Part shown: positions 53,990 through 64,000 of the stretch, piece after piece
Position numbering within the stretch: the first letter of the stretch is position 1
Layout of the letters: each line of letters opens with the position of its first letter
Assembly (NCBI GenBank): GCA_946902985.2
Contig: OX336388.2
Coordinates: forward strand, 1,704,969,978 to 1,705,033,977
Length of the DNA stretch: 64,000 bases
Origin: Meconema thalassinum
Taxonomy: Eukaryota > Arthropoda > Insecta > Orthoptera > Tettigoniidae
Direction: 5' to 3'
The notes under the pieces: generated by a model
Databases searched by the model: none
What the model was told of the DNA's origin: nothing
Seen by the model: the letters and a program-made list of their open reading frames with translations, nothing else
Translations under genes and position numbers: made by a program

Positions 53990-54880
53990 CAAGGAAAAGG
54001 AAGCTTGAACTTTTACGTGCATCCAAATATTGCGATCATAAGCTGCGGGACTTCAGTTTTTATGTAGAATGTGAACCAATGAATGAGATTTTTTTTCATT
54101 TTTGATGTGTAACATCTTTCCACTCGGTTGCTGGATATTTTTGTGGGAGTGATTTTGAAAAATGGGACGGAAGTGGATCGAACGGAAGTGTGTAAGACGC
54201 ACTACCAGCTGGATCGTATCCCCCCTGGTCATTCATCACCACACAAAAATCTGTATTATTTACACACTAATAATACATAACGATTCCAAGACTCTCTTTT
54301 TTTTTCTTCACTGCCTACTTGATATTTCTACTCTCGCACTGCCTTCTTGATACTCTGCTGCTAATCATACCAATATGACTCATTTTAACAGAATCCATAT
54401 GAAGTAACGTGTTGGTCTGTGAATCAAGAGGTCCGGGAACTGGGCAAGCCTTTCATGATCTACTGCTGTGCACATTGCATTTACTCGCAAGTTGGCCTAT
54501 TTATAAGGAATTTAAGGTTATGAGCGGTGTCGCGTCTATTAATCTAGTTGATCCATATCATATTCTTTATTTAGGCTAGTGCTGGTGGAAGCTACAAATC
54601 ATCTAATAAAATGAGTTCCGTATTATATACTACAATATCTGTAAAACACTCCCTTTTACAATGGATTAATATTTGTGCCAATAATATTATAAAATACCGA
54701 AGTATCAACAATTTCACATGAGGTTTCTTCTATGTCAGATGTTACACATCATATGCGACTACTTTAACATCTCACCTGCATTGGAACGGAATCGAAACTA
54801 GGCTACCTAGGTACTTACTAGCGAAACACATCCTGTATGCTGAAGTTTCCGAATGCTGTACAGACGACTGTGTCCTCAAT
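53990..54880. other. No gene; possible SINE family 6 relic at the left edge
   Basis: GGAAGCTTGAACTTTTACGT and CGATCATAAGCTGCGGGACT at 53999-54053 weakly resemble the family 6 tail. The remainder shows nothing recognisable. Confidence 0.4.
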
Positions 54881-54884
54881 AATT

Positions 54885-55225
54885 GTTGCTGTTGTTTCAT
54901 TTATGGGGCTTGCGATACCGTGGACATCAGTCTCGTGTATTTAGGTGTGTGTGTTGAATATATTTGATAACCTTTGTTTCTATGATCGCCCTTTCAGTGC
55001 GTGAACCTGCAATAGGGGATATGATTTGGGAATGAGGCAGTCGTGGTACCATTTACCTGGAAGAAAAGTGGACTAGCATTTCTAGGTGGAATCGAATACA
55101 TTTCATTTTCAATATTCTTCTCACGAGGCTGAGCGTGTCCTATTCCAGCCCTTAGACCAAAATTATTTTTTGGCAGTCTGGAATTAATCTATGGAGCTTT
55201 GGGACAGGAGCCTCAATATACCAGA
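54885..55225 (-). mobile_element. SINE family 2, diverged near-full copy
   Basis: Tail ATTTATGGGGCTTGCGATAC, centre TCTCACGAGGCTGAGCGTGT; the head is decayed. Confidence 0.65.
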
Positions 55226-55265
55226 AGGCAACTCCCTAAATAGTAACCGCAGCTAGTGTCGATGT

Positions 55266-55462
55266 GATTGACTGGCTGTGTGGTTCAGCGGTAACGGACT
55301 CGCCTGCTGTTCCCAAGATTGCAGGATCGAATCCTGGAGTAGTCATTTGGCATTTGAGGGTGCACAAATTACTGACACGTTAAAGATCCCCTTCAGATCA
55401 ACATTCCGGCACCCCGGCGTCTCTAAAAGCCAGAGCAATTAGAAGGGACGTAAAACCAATAA
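55266..55462 (+). mobile_element. SINE family 4, full length with microsatellite tail
   Basis: Box A TGTGGTTCAGCGGTAACGG and box B GCAGGATCGAATCCTGG; body ACGTTAAAGATCCCCTTCAG, CACCCCGGCGTCTCTAAAAG; 3' end GGACGTAAAACCAATAAC, running straight into (ATT)n at 55465-55533. This is the reference copy for the family here. Confidence 0.85.
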
Positions 55463-55464
<2 letters not shown>

Positions 55465-55532
<68 letters not shown>

Positions 55533-55533
55533 G
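55465..55533 (+). repeat. (ATT)n tail of the SINE
   Basis: About 23 units in direct continuity with the SINE 3' end. Confidence 0.95.
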
Positions 55534-55539
55534 TTATTA

Positions 55540-56130
55540 GTATCAGTGGCGATGAATTGGGAGAACTCAGTCTCGATATGGATGCGAGACCAAACTTCGC
55601 TTGGGCAGCTAAATTAAACAACGACTTCCGTAATGGAAACTCAACTTGTGCACACGCAACAGTTGAAGGCTGGCACGATAATTTGATTACACTGCGATCG
55701 AAGTGAAAAACAAAAAAGAGGGAATAATTAATAAGAAAAGGGTGCCTCGTAAGTAATTTGAACAAGAAGTTAATGTCCTTAACGAGAAATCTCACAGCCT
55801 TATTATATAAAATTGTCACGGGTCGGTTCACATTGCTGAGCGAACGATCTGCGAGCAGACAAAATAATAGTTGATCGCACACGAGGGAAAATCAACCCTG
55901 CCACTCCATATTAGTGCTCATAGACATGCCTTCCAAACGGCGCGCGTCGAAGATCTTACGTTGCATTCCGACAGTTCAAGTAATGCGAGGTTCAATCGGG
56001 GAAGGATTTACCACTACGTTAACCTACAGCCTATATGGCCACACCCCAGGATACTAGGACCTCTAACTGTATAAGCATATAAAAGTGTTGAATAATGTTC
56101 GAAGCTAATTCTAAGGGAGAGATAATATGG
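55540..56130. other. No gene seen
   Basis: No supported feature. Confidence 0.4.
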
Positions 56131-56133
56131 TTT

Positions 56134-56593
56134 ACAAGGGAAGTATTAGGTAAGACAGGTCGAAACCTATCTTGAAACTTTGTAGACGCAATCGTTGTAC
56201 TATAAGAGGACAACGTGCGGAAAATCAGCTGCCAGATTGAACTACAAGGCTCCAAAATCTTGTGGCGAATCTCTCATATAAATCAATGGGAAGTAGCGAG
56301 TACCGTACATGTTGGAACGGACAGCCCTGACGACTCGGCCACTCAAGGCTGGTGGGAAGCAGTGGCACGCTCCAGTCAGCATATACGCCCCACCACGTGA
56401 CTACTCCGAGTACCAGAGATGTCCAGCTTCTCCAGCCGTCATGCCTGCGTACCAGGATGTCAGGTACGATTTCGGAGCCTTGCAATTCAATCTGGTGGCT
56501 GATTTTCCGCACGTTGTCCTCTTATAGTACAAGGATTGAGTCCACAAAGTTTCAAGATAGGTTTCGACCTGTCTAACCTGATACTTCCCTTGT
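56134..56593. mobile_element. Foldback MITE with 130-bp inverted termini
   Basis: ACAAGGGAAGTATTAGGTAA on the left pairs with TTAACCTGATACTTCCCTTGT-like sequence on the right. The similarity runs about 130 bp, with AAACCTATCTTGAAACTTTG and GAGGACAACGTGCGGAAAAT shared. The middle is unique. Target duplication is not clear. Confidence 0.8.
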
Positions 56594-56596
56594 TAG

Positions 56597-56930
56597 AATT
56601 TGTAACTGAATCGATAGCTACGCTCGCTAAAGCGCAGCGCTAGGCCATGGGGCCAAGCTATCTGCGGGGTCGGTAAACTTGGATTCGAGCCCCGCCGTTG
56701 GCCGTCCTTGAAATGGTTTTCCGTGGTTACCCATTTTCAACTTCAGACAAATGACACGGCCGCTTCCTTCCAGATCCTTGCCCAGTATCATTCATAATCA
56801 TTCATTTCATCTCTCGTTAATTCCTCTAATGAGGTTGGCATCTGAATGGGCATACGGCCGTAAAAACCATCCGCTTCATAGACTTTCGTCGCATCTCATC
56901 CCCGACCCCGTTGAAACGGGAATAATAACA
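56597..56930 (+). mobile_element. SINE family 3, full length
   Basis: Head ATAGCTACGCTCGCTAAAGC, box B GGATTCGAGCCCCGCC, tail GGGCATACGGCCGTAAAAAC, and 3' CCCCGTTGAAACGGGAAT hairpin followed by AATAACAATA. It starts immediately beside the MITE. Confidence 0.82.
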
Positions 56931-57004
56931 ATACAGAATACTGAATATGATGACTCACCCTGAGTATCCAAATACACAGATGTAAAAAAGAAATTACAGT
57001 ACAG

Positions 57005-57195
57005 TACTTGTTGTTGCTGTTGTTGTTCTTCTATTTGAGAGGTTTGGACATCGTGGCCATTTAGCACCACGTAATTGGGTGTGTGCCTGGTAACCTGCGT
57101 TATTGTGATGTGTGTGTATTTGTGTGTATGTGTGTGTATTTTGCCTCCGCGGTGACCGTCAAGAATGCTAGCCACTACGCAACGAGGCGGACTTA
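57005..57195 (-). mobile_element. SINE family 2 with internal deletion
   Basis: The tail (TTGTTGTTCTTCTATTTGAG, AGCACCACGTAATTGGGTG) is joined directly to the head (GCTAGCCACTACGCAACGAG), with the body missing. Confidence 0.75.
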
Positions 57196-57199
57196 TAAC

Positions 57200-58040
57200 A
57201 ATTTTTATATGAGCCATAGGAGATAGAAAAAATCAGCCCTCGTAGTTTTCAGCATTTTCAATACATTCATTAATATTCTAGTAGGTACAGCAACCTTCAG
57301 ACCAAATTCATAATGTTTTATATTTGGAAAAGAAGTATAGACTGTACATGCCTACTTCTGTGGTTCTACATGTGTTGGATGAAGCTTCAAGATAAAATCA
57401 AGAGTGACAGCAATGAAAAGTTACTTCCGAAATACAATTATCAACGAATCATTGGTCGGCAAGGTTGGGCACCTGTAGAGTTTCGTCAAACAATTATTAG
57501 ATGCATTAGAACACCGGGGATGGTATAGCTACATGTTCTAATGAGAAATTGGGTTGTGTAAATACCTGTATTTACGACTGACATTTTAGAACGTTTCCAA
57601 CATACGAGGCTCTACAGAATGAGATAGCTACGGTAAGTGACGCTGTACTGTAGACTACGTTTGTATAACTATTTCATGTCAATCGACTCAGGGAACGGTT
57701 TAAATTTTATGGAAAAGAGGTAGACAAATTTATCAAACTCAAACATAGGGCTATCAGTTCGATAAACGTAGGAGAATGAAAAGAAATCGAGAAGATGAAA
57801 ATCACAGCGAAGTAGAATTTGATTGAAAATCCGATATGAAAGTGCATAGGCTATATCATAATAGTAGATAGAATTATGCCAAAACTAGGAGAAAGACCAT
57901 CGTATACAACGAACTAAACAAAGAATAAGGGGCGTTGTCAATAATTTACGCACTCTTTCTTCGAAGGACATTTAAAGGCATCCTAAACTTGTTGGGAAAA
58001 GATACTCAGATGATGTACCTTTCAAATTAAATGAATCATT
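57200..58040. other. No gene seen
   Basis: A 71-codon frame at 57313 lacks recognisable motifs. No other structure. Confidence 0.4.
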
Positions 58041-58047
58041 TTCTCTC

Positions 58048-58173
58048 GTAGACTTTCGCAGCCGGAAATGATGCTGTTAGCTAGAACTATGTTGAAGTTG
58101 TCCGAGCTTGTAGGCCGTGGTCCGTGGCCTGGACATCTTGAACATAGTTATGAACGCCGGCCGTGAAAGCCTA
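58048..58173. repeat. Nested palindromic hairpin, 126 bp
   Basis: The outer arms GTAGACTTTCGCAGCCGG and CCGGCCGTGAAAGCCTA pair with three mismatches. Inside, AACTATGTT/AACATAGTT, TGTCC/GGACA and AGGCC/GGCCT pair in order. Confidence 0.7.
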
Positions 58174-58179
58174 AGCTGT

Positions 58180-58880
58180 TATATCTGTTAGCTCTAGTTG
58201 ATATTAAATTGTCATAGAGAAACAATGAAACATGGATAAGTGCATTCCTTGTAAACTATCAGTATTCCATCGCCAAATAAGTCAGTATAATTATTTAAAT
58301 GACCGTGTACGGTATTTCTGAGACACTGAATGACCACTCTCCACTAGTAATACGGTAGACGGTATCTATGCCAGTCGCAGGCAGCGGTCTGACACTACAT
58401 AATAAACAATATGAGAGACAGACATAACCATTGATTATGTCTACTACCCGAGATTAGAGTCGTCTACCATTACTAAATAAGCTTAATATAACGATGACGA
58501 AACGTCAGCAACAAAGAAATTCGGGACGCGGCAAAACAGCCCGACGCACTACAGTTAATTGAAAAATGTTTACATTTAAATAATTTTTGAATAATTTATA
58601 CTATTGTCACGTGTACAGCCGGAAATTGTTAGAAACGTTCTCGAGAAAGATTTGTTTTTCTAGTCTCGTCATCGCTCGTAGAATGTGTATCCTAACATCT
58701 ATTACTAGTGGAGAGCGGTCATATAAATGACTGTTCTCTTTAGCAAGCGAAGACTGCAGGGAATTGACTTATCCATGAATTTGCAATCAGGAAAACTTGA
58801 CGAAAACATTTAACATGAGTCGTCATAGAACAATTTTTCATTCATTTTTATGACAATGACATAACCTAAAAATTAAAAAT
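58180..58880. other. No gene seen
   Basis: No supported feature. Confidence 0.4.
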
Positions 58881-58889
58881 AATAATAGT

Positions 58890-59370
58890 CTAATAATAAT
58901 CAAGTCAAAAACATCGAGAAAAAAGAGAGAAAAATCCTCAGAACGATCTTAGGAACAAAATATGAAAACGGGGTTTGTATGAAAAAGAAGTCACATGAAA
59001 TCCATAAGAGTATTGAAAAAGTAACAGATTTTCTTAGGAAAATGAGACTAAATTTGAATGGATGACAGTACGCTAACAAAGAAATTTTTAACCAAGCAGT
59101 ATTTCTTAAAAAATAAAAATAAAATTTGGCTGGTACAAATAGCAAAAGGCCTTCAAGAAATTTGTATTAAAGAAGAAATAATTTACAATAGGTCGAAATT
59201 TAGAACCCTGATAAACAAATACAAATTTGCTGAGAAACCTACACGGAAGAATACAGGATGGACAGAAGAACGCAAAAGAGAGCATGGTGAACTGATGAAG
59301 AGATATTGCGAAGAAAAGATAAAACATTGTGCTAATCAAGTTCTAACGCGCTCCTTAAATGAGAATAACG
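58890..59370 (+). pseudogene. LINE C-terminal coding fragment (family Y), best copy
   Basis: EKKERKILRTILGTKYENGV is followed by KSHEIHKSIEKVTDFLRKMR (58910-59050). Then come a TGA, and after frame breaks AKGLQEICIKEEIIYNRSKF and FAEKPTRKNTGWTEERKREH (59147-59285). This is the characteristic end of an insect endonuclease/reverse-transcriptase LINE. It ends at (AAT)n, 59378-59401. 5'-truncated with at least two breaks. Confidence 0.7.
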
Positions 59371-59517
59371 AATCAAATAATAATAATAATAATAATAATA
59401 CATTAATAATACATCATTTAACTTTTCGACTATGCTATTATTTTGATTTTTATATTTAGTAATTAGTAGTTACATTGTCAAACATTAGTAAATCTCCCCG
59501 TTATGTCAATGTGATTT

Positions 59518-59625
59518 GTGGTGGTTATTGTATAATTTACAAGCTAGGGATACCGTGGGCATCAGCGCCGTACGAAGGTGTGCCTGTAATTTCTCTGATA
59601 ATCTGCCTGTCTTGTCTACAAGAAT
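59518..59625 (-). mobile_element. SINE family 2 tail, decayed
   Basis: AAGCTAGGGATACCGTGGGC and TCTCTGATAATCTGCCTGTC resemble the tail complement. Confidence 0.45.
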
Positions 59626-59974
59626 TAGTTTCATCACCGTTAAAGAACTTCAGGTTTAAAAAAAACATCCATTGGAGAAATGTAACAAATTAAACATATT
59701 TAATTTAAAAACTATAGAAAGTGTACTGTAAAATGTAAACGACAAACAGAACCAATACCTATAGGCTTAACATTATACACTCCGTACGAATACAACACCA
59801 CCTACACTTGTAGGTTGTCCCCATCGACAACGTAAAACATCTCTTTTGACATGGCAAACATCAATATTGTGTTATCTCACAATTGCTAACGACTAAGCAA
59901 TGAATGAACATCAGCAAAATACGTAGTTGATTTCATCTGAAATGTGTGTAAACAATCTAAATAGTATGTTCATC

Positions 59975-60245
59975 CCCTATCGTGTTCCTTTCAACGACGT
60001 CCGGATGAGATTCGATGGATTTCTATGTGGTGGATATCCTCCTTGTGCCAACGTTGTGAGAGGAGTCAATGAGTGATAAAATGAATTAAACTGGGCAAGA
60101 AGTTGGAAGGTATCGTCTCAGCATTTGCCTGGAGTTGAAAATAATGGAAAATCTTTCCAAGAGGGGCCGACGGTAGGGATTTTGAACCCACTTGTCAGCA
60201 GATAGTTTGGCCCCATGTCCTTGTGCAGCGCCTTAGCGAGCGTAA
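59975..60245 (-). mobile_element. SINE family 3, diverged
   Basis: ATTTCTATGTGGTGGATATC, TTGCCTGGAGTTGAAAATAA, and the head complement GGCCCCATGTCCTTGTGCAG followed by CGCCTTAGCGAGCG. Confidence 0.6.
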
Positions 60246-60249
60246 CATC

Positions 60250-60600
60250 AACGTAAAAACAACTAAAATAGTAATTGAGTGAAAATCTCTGTCTGTGCTT
60301 GGTTAGGAGACAGCTGTTGCCACACGATTGGTACCGTTTGCCTGGACGTGAAGTGGAAATCCACGGAAAGCCACTTTAGTATGACACAGTGATGTTTCCT
60401 CAGTTTATAGAGGAAATGGGACACACGATTTCTTCTAAATGCCAACTGTAGCGTACAACTAACGGACAAAATTATTGGTCTGTAATGGAAAAGTGCACGA
60501 ACTGTACGAACTCAATATTACTGTACGCTATATAAACTTAAAACTCTTTGGATGTTTCAATTTGCAATAGTGAAACTTCTTCCTTTTTTGTCTTTGCCTT
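60250..60600. other. No gene; weak SINE body
   Basis: GTTTGCCTGGACGTGAAGTGG and GAAAGCCACTTTAGTATGAC near 60338-60384 resemble the family 2 body. No coding support. Confidence 0.4.
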
Positions 60601-60602
60601 TT

Positions 60603-61122
60603 TAGCCCAGTCATTTGGTGCTCAGAAGTGCCTGTTTCAAAAAAAAAAAAAAAAAATAGGGTAGAAGGTTTCTCGACGGATTCTTATGTTTTTCGGTGTG
60701 CTGAATCCGAATATGAAGTTTGCCAACAAAAAAAATGACGGCTTCACAGTGAAAATCGCAAAAAATCCTAAAAATTTTGGACTTTTTTCACAAAATCGCT
60801 TATAAGTTGAAAAATATGCTCTAGCGGCGGTGTCCTGCACTCAAAAATTAAAACTGACCAGTGAATTTTGAAGGAAATTTTAGCTACTTTAATTTTGTAA
60901 ATAGTGAAAAATTTACTAGGAAGCATACTTTTCAACTTATAAGCGATTTTGTGAAAATAGTCCGAAATGTTTAGTTTTTTTTTGCTATTTTCACTGTGAA
61001 GCCGTCATATTTTTTGTTGGCAAACTTCAGATTCGGATTCAGCACACCGAAAAACATAAGAATCCGTCGAGAAACCTTCTACCCTATTTTTATTTTGGTC
61101 AAACTACCATTTGACTGGGCTA
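60603..61122. mobile_element. Foldback MITE, 520 bp
   Basis: The ends TAGCCCAGTCATTTGGT and ACCATTTGACTGGGCTA are inverted. The arms of about 200 bp share GGTTTCTCGACGGATTCTTA, GGTGTGCTGAATCCGAAT and ACGGCTTCACAGTGAAAAT, and enclose an AT-rich centre near 60830-60925. No coding content. TA at both ends suggests TA target use. Confidence 0.83.
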
Positions 61123-61129
61123 TTAGTCG

Positions 61130-61428
61130 ATTGTTATATCTCTTCTAAGTAAAAGCTGTCCTCGTGCTCCAATAAACATTAGTCATTAACGTATGGATCT
61201 CTACAAAGAATAACCCTAATCCATACTCACAATAACCCACAAGAAGCGATCGATGTAGTGTTCTCGACTATCGGACAGACACTATCATTAATGGCCCCAC
61301 TAATGCATGTAATTATGAACGGACCACACGATAGACGGTCTCATTAGACACCGAAACCTAATCGGTCCTTGCAGTACTGATATGCACAACTATGCACGCG
61401 ACTCACGTACACAACATGGGACCGTAAC
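61130..61428. other. No gene seen
   Basis: No supported feature. Confidence 0.4.
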
Positions 61429-61429
61429 A

Positions 61430-61565
61430 GTAAGGCTGGCTGCTTAGCACAGTAACAAGGTTCTGCCTGCTGCGCCCAAGGTCACGGGATCTAATCCGGC
61501 GCAGTCAATTGCCATTTCAGGGAGTTTGACACCTTTGGCACCGCAGCAACTCATAACATTATTAT
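61430..61565 (+). mobile_element. SINE family 4, 5' half
   Basis: GGCTGGCTGCTTAGCACAGT head and CACGGGATCTAATCCGGCGC box-B region. The middle is deleted before an ATT run. Confidence 0.65.
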
Positions 61566-61587
61566 TATCTAATAATAATAATAATAA

Positions 61588-61752
61588 TGTTATTGGTTTT
61601 ACGTCCCTTTTAACTACTCTGGCTTTTAGAGACGCCGGGGTGCCGGAATATTGCCCCGAAGGGGATCTTTAACGTGCCAGTAAATCTACTGACACGGCTC
61701 CCTCGCATTTGCGCACCCTCAAATGCCAGCTGACTGCGCCAGGATACGAATA
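61588..61752 (-). mobile_element. SINE family 4, 3' half, inverted
   Basis: TGTTATTGGTTTTACGTCCC, AGAGACGCCGGGGTGCCGGA, GGGGATCTTTAACGTGCCAG. It faces the preceding copy tail to tail across an AAT run. Confidence 0.85.
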
Positions 61753-61799
61753 ATAATAAGAATAAATAACAATAATAATATACTAATAATAATAATAGA

Positions 61800-62270
61800 C
61801 TAATAATAATAATAAAAAGAGATGGTGGAGAAATTGGAAACCAAAGAAATGGTAAGTTTAGAAGACGCCATAACCAGGATTAATATAGGCCTACGCATGT
61901 GGAGAACATTACTGATGCGATGCGGAAAAGACGAATTACGTTTCATTGACACGTGATTCTAATGACATCAACACGGTTAACCAACCGCATTTTCACTTTT
62001 CTCCAAGAGATAAAGAGAAAGGAAGCCTGGTTCAGTGAGATACAAAAATATCTGCACGAGATTGGGATCTCATGTGAAGATATCCAGGGGCGTGGCCAGC
62101 TTAAGAAAAAACTCTTCGAACATCGGAGTTTCCAACCAAAGCCGACGGTGAAAACTGGAAAGGCGTAGAGAGAAAGGAACAACACCGTCTACGAATGAAG
62201 AAATATTGGACTAATTTTAAAGCTTAAAGGAAACAGTTGAAATGATGTGGTCCTCTAAGCCGAAACGAAA
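61800..62270 (+). pseudogene. LINE C-terminal coding fragment (family Y)
   Basis: The frame 61953-62168 gives TRLTNRIFTFLQEIKRKEAW, FSEIQKYLHEIGISCEDIQG and KKLFEHRSFQPKPTV. This is the same landmark order as the 58890 fragment. A TAG and frame breaks follow, then (AAT)n. 5'-truncated. Confidence 0.68.
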
Positions 62271-62298
62271 CAATAATAATAATAATAATAGGCGTAAT

Positions 62299-62329
<31 letters not shown>
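62270..62329 (+). repeat. (AAT)n tracts at the LINE end
   Basis: Two runs separated by GGCGTAATTT. Confidence 0.9.
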
Positions 62330-62330
<1 letters not shown>

Positions 62331-62620
62331 CAGGAATCATTAACAAGATCACAAACTTGAAAAAACTTAAACTATCTGATTATGAGAAGGACGGTGAACA
62401 GGTAAACTCAACCAAGCGCTGCTAGAAGGGAGCCGATGAATGTCCAGGTTCTCGTATTCTGGAGTAGGATCACGTAATGTGGGCTGTTCAGTCACAAAGC
62501 TAGCAGCACACAGATTGGAGGGAGGGTTAAAGTGTATAACTGGATTCCCGATTTGTTGACATCTTCCTTCAGTCGTGATGAGGGGACGGGGAATTGGTCC
62601 TTCCTTTCCATTTACAGTAT

Positions 62621-62780
62621 GTTGTTGTTTCATTTAGGGGCTTTCTGACATCGTGGTATTACTCCAAGCATTTGGTTGTGTGTAGACTTTGCCTGATAAC
62701 TTGTGTCCTATCTTGTCTTTACAAGTGCGTGCATTTGAAGTATGATTTGGAAGGAGGCAGTCGAGATCTTAATTTAAGCA
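62621..62780 (-). mobile_element. SINE family 2, tail and part of body
   Basis: TTGTTTCATTTAGGGGCTTT and CTGACATCGTGGTATTACTC, then TTGCCTGATAACTTGTGTCC. Confidence 0.65.
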
Positions 62781-62794
62781 ACGTGCTGACATTT

Positions 62795-62990
62795 GCATAG
62801 CGGCCGATTACAATTAACAGTTCGTACCCTGTGCCCATGGTTGGGGGACCAAATCCTGACGCAATTTGGATTTTAAGGACACTCTAAAGTGAGATACCTG
62901 TGTCAGTAGATTTACTAACAAACTAAAAATCCCATTCAGAGTTAAATTCAGGAACTCTGGAGTCTCTAAAAACACGGCGGTTTTTACAAA
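62795..62990 (+). mobile_element. SINE family 4, decayed
   Basis: Box-B-like GGGGGACCAAATCCTGACG at 62843; tail AACTCTGGAGTCTCTAAAAA. Confidence 0.55.
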
Positions 62991-62994
62991 ACGA

Positions 62995-63340
62995 ATTCTT
63001 TTAAAACCCTAATTAATTAACTTGAATAACTTAAGTATCGCGTAAATGAAATGGCAGCAAGGTCGGATTGAATACGCTACTAACCGGAGTCGTGATTTTA
63101 TTAAATATTCATCATATAAAATTATTTATGTTTATATTGATGCCATCAGCAGGAAAAAGAGCTTTTCCCAACATCTTGATCGAATACAAATGTCATAACA
63201 AAGAAGCAATGTTCCTAGTTAACTGGTAATATTAAACTGGAATAATCATAGAAATTACTTTAGGGAATAGCTGCCCTTGGAGTGGTCATAAACTGTTGAG
63301 TAACACTTGTAAATGTGACCGCAGTTGGGATCGGGTTATG
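62995..63340. other. No gene seen
   Basis: AT-rich; no supported feature. Confidence 0.4.
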
Positions 63341-63342
63341 GA

Positions 63343-63440
63343 ATAATAATGTTATTGGTTTATCCTCCCGTTAAATTGTTATGGCCTTATAGACTCGGGG
63401 TGTTGGAACTGTTGCTTTACAAGAGTATCATTGTGACAAA
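63343..63440 (-). mobile_element. SINE family 4, 3' fragment
   Basis: AATAATGTTATTGGTTTATC and TATAGACTCGGGGTGTTGGA, both diverged from the consensus. Confidence 0.55.
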
Positions 63441-63444
63441 CTAT

Positions 63445-64000
63445 CCTTAGGAGACATCAATCACGTCTTGTTCTTTCGTATACGAGATTCCAAACACAAC
63501 AGGATATATTTATCAAGGAAGTGCATCATCAAATATCAACAAGCATCTCTACCTTGCTCGCTATACAAAACAGAGACACCTACTGCTCGAGTCCAAGCTC
63601 AGTGAACCTGAGAGGAATGTGGATCGCAGACGATGAGGATAAATGTGGGGGGTTCCCAGTCCGTGCGTAGTAACAGAACCAAATACATTGGTCGGTGACT
63701 CACTCACTTATTCGCAACACCACGGTGGTTTAGGCAACAGCCCTATGTTACCAGTATTGGAATAGACAGGAATTCCAGATAACACTGCGGGCTGTTGATA
63801 GGCCCTTCTCTTCCCACCTCCCACGTCACCTCCCCCCGCAAGTTCAAATAGCTTGAAACCGAGCAGTATCTAGCAGTAATACAGTATATGAAAGGCACTG
63901 TACTTAACATATTACATCAGTCGCGGTCGGCCGATGCGCGGGCAACAGCCGAGTGGAAAATCCCCGCGCGCGACGGTGCTGATATATAAATACTGTATAA
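63445..64000. other. No gene; GC-rich end with TATA-like sequence
   Basis: From about 63920 the sequence becomes CpG-rich (TCGCGGTCGGCCGATGCGCG, CCCCGCGCGCGACGG) and is followed by GATATATAAATACTG at 63980. This could be a promoter for something beyond the window edge or an element terminus. No coding evidence is inside the window. Confidence 0.3.

Noticed and set aside
53867..54067. Frame with a poly-asparagine run
   Set aside because: Translation of an AAT microsatellite.
1..64000. CRISPR array, operon, riboswitch or bacterial promoter
   Set aside because: No spaced direct repeats of that type. The sequence is clearly eukaryotic and transposon-rich.

Overview
The window looks like repeat-dense, gene-poor nuclear DNA from a large-genome animal, most likely an insect. 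This is an inference. The signs are many tRNA-derived SINE families, several non-LTR retrotransposon clades, Tc1, P-like and hAT-like DNA transposons, long AAT microsatellites, and no gene-like exon series. A polyneopteran insect would fit, but no host gene confirms it. I found no convincing single-copy host gene, no genuine tRNA or rRNA, and nothing prokaryotic.

Layout. 0.4-3 kb: a SINE, then two inverted-repeat elements carrying hammerhead-ribozyme motifs. 4-10.7 kb: SINEs, a decayed LINE reverse transcriptase, a 5'-truncated RTE LINE and an apparently intact Tc1-type transposon (transposase 8071-9096, minus). 11-19.4 kb: a broken DDE-transposase head, LINE tails and SINEs. 20.2-21.8 and 30.9-32.4 kb: two copies of a 1.5-kb repeat. 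22.2-23.4 kb: a nearly perfect 1.2-kb inverted repeat with a second type of hammerhead motif. 24.6 kb: a Tc1 relic. 25-26.5 kb: an adenine-skewed non-coding stretch. 27-28.6 kb: SINEs and a single-copy hammerhead element. 33.8-35.8 kb: a 1.8-kb segment between two 100-bp direct repeats. 36.9-40.5 kb: a hAT-like element, a LINE 3' half with a restriction-like endonuclease, and a SINE carrying a templated insertion. 41.4-44.5 kb: a near-complete RTE LINE with one homopolymer frameshift. 46.85-49.5 kb: a Jockey/CR1-type LINE with two in-frame TGA codons. 50.2-53.8 kb: a THAP-domain P-element-like transposon with one in-frame TGA. 54-64 kb: SINEs, two foldback MITEs and LINE tails.

The genes do not form a pathway: the coding material is transposon machinery in different stages of decay. 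The most notable system is a set of seven hammerhead-like motifs in two sequence families (CUGAUGA and CUGAAGA cores), several placed as mirror-image pairs on the arms of long inverted repeats. Hammerheads of this compact form, with a 2-bp stem III, are known from Penelope-like elements, but no Penelope reverse transcriptase is visible here, so these look like non-autonomous derivatives. Everything was read by eye. Boundaries are approximate unless a target-site duplication is given.
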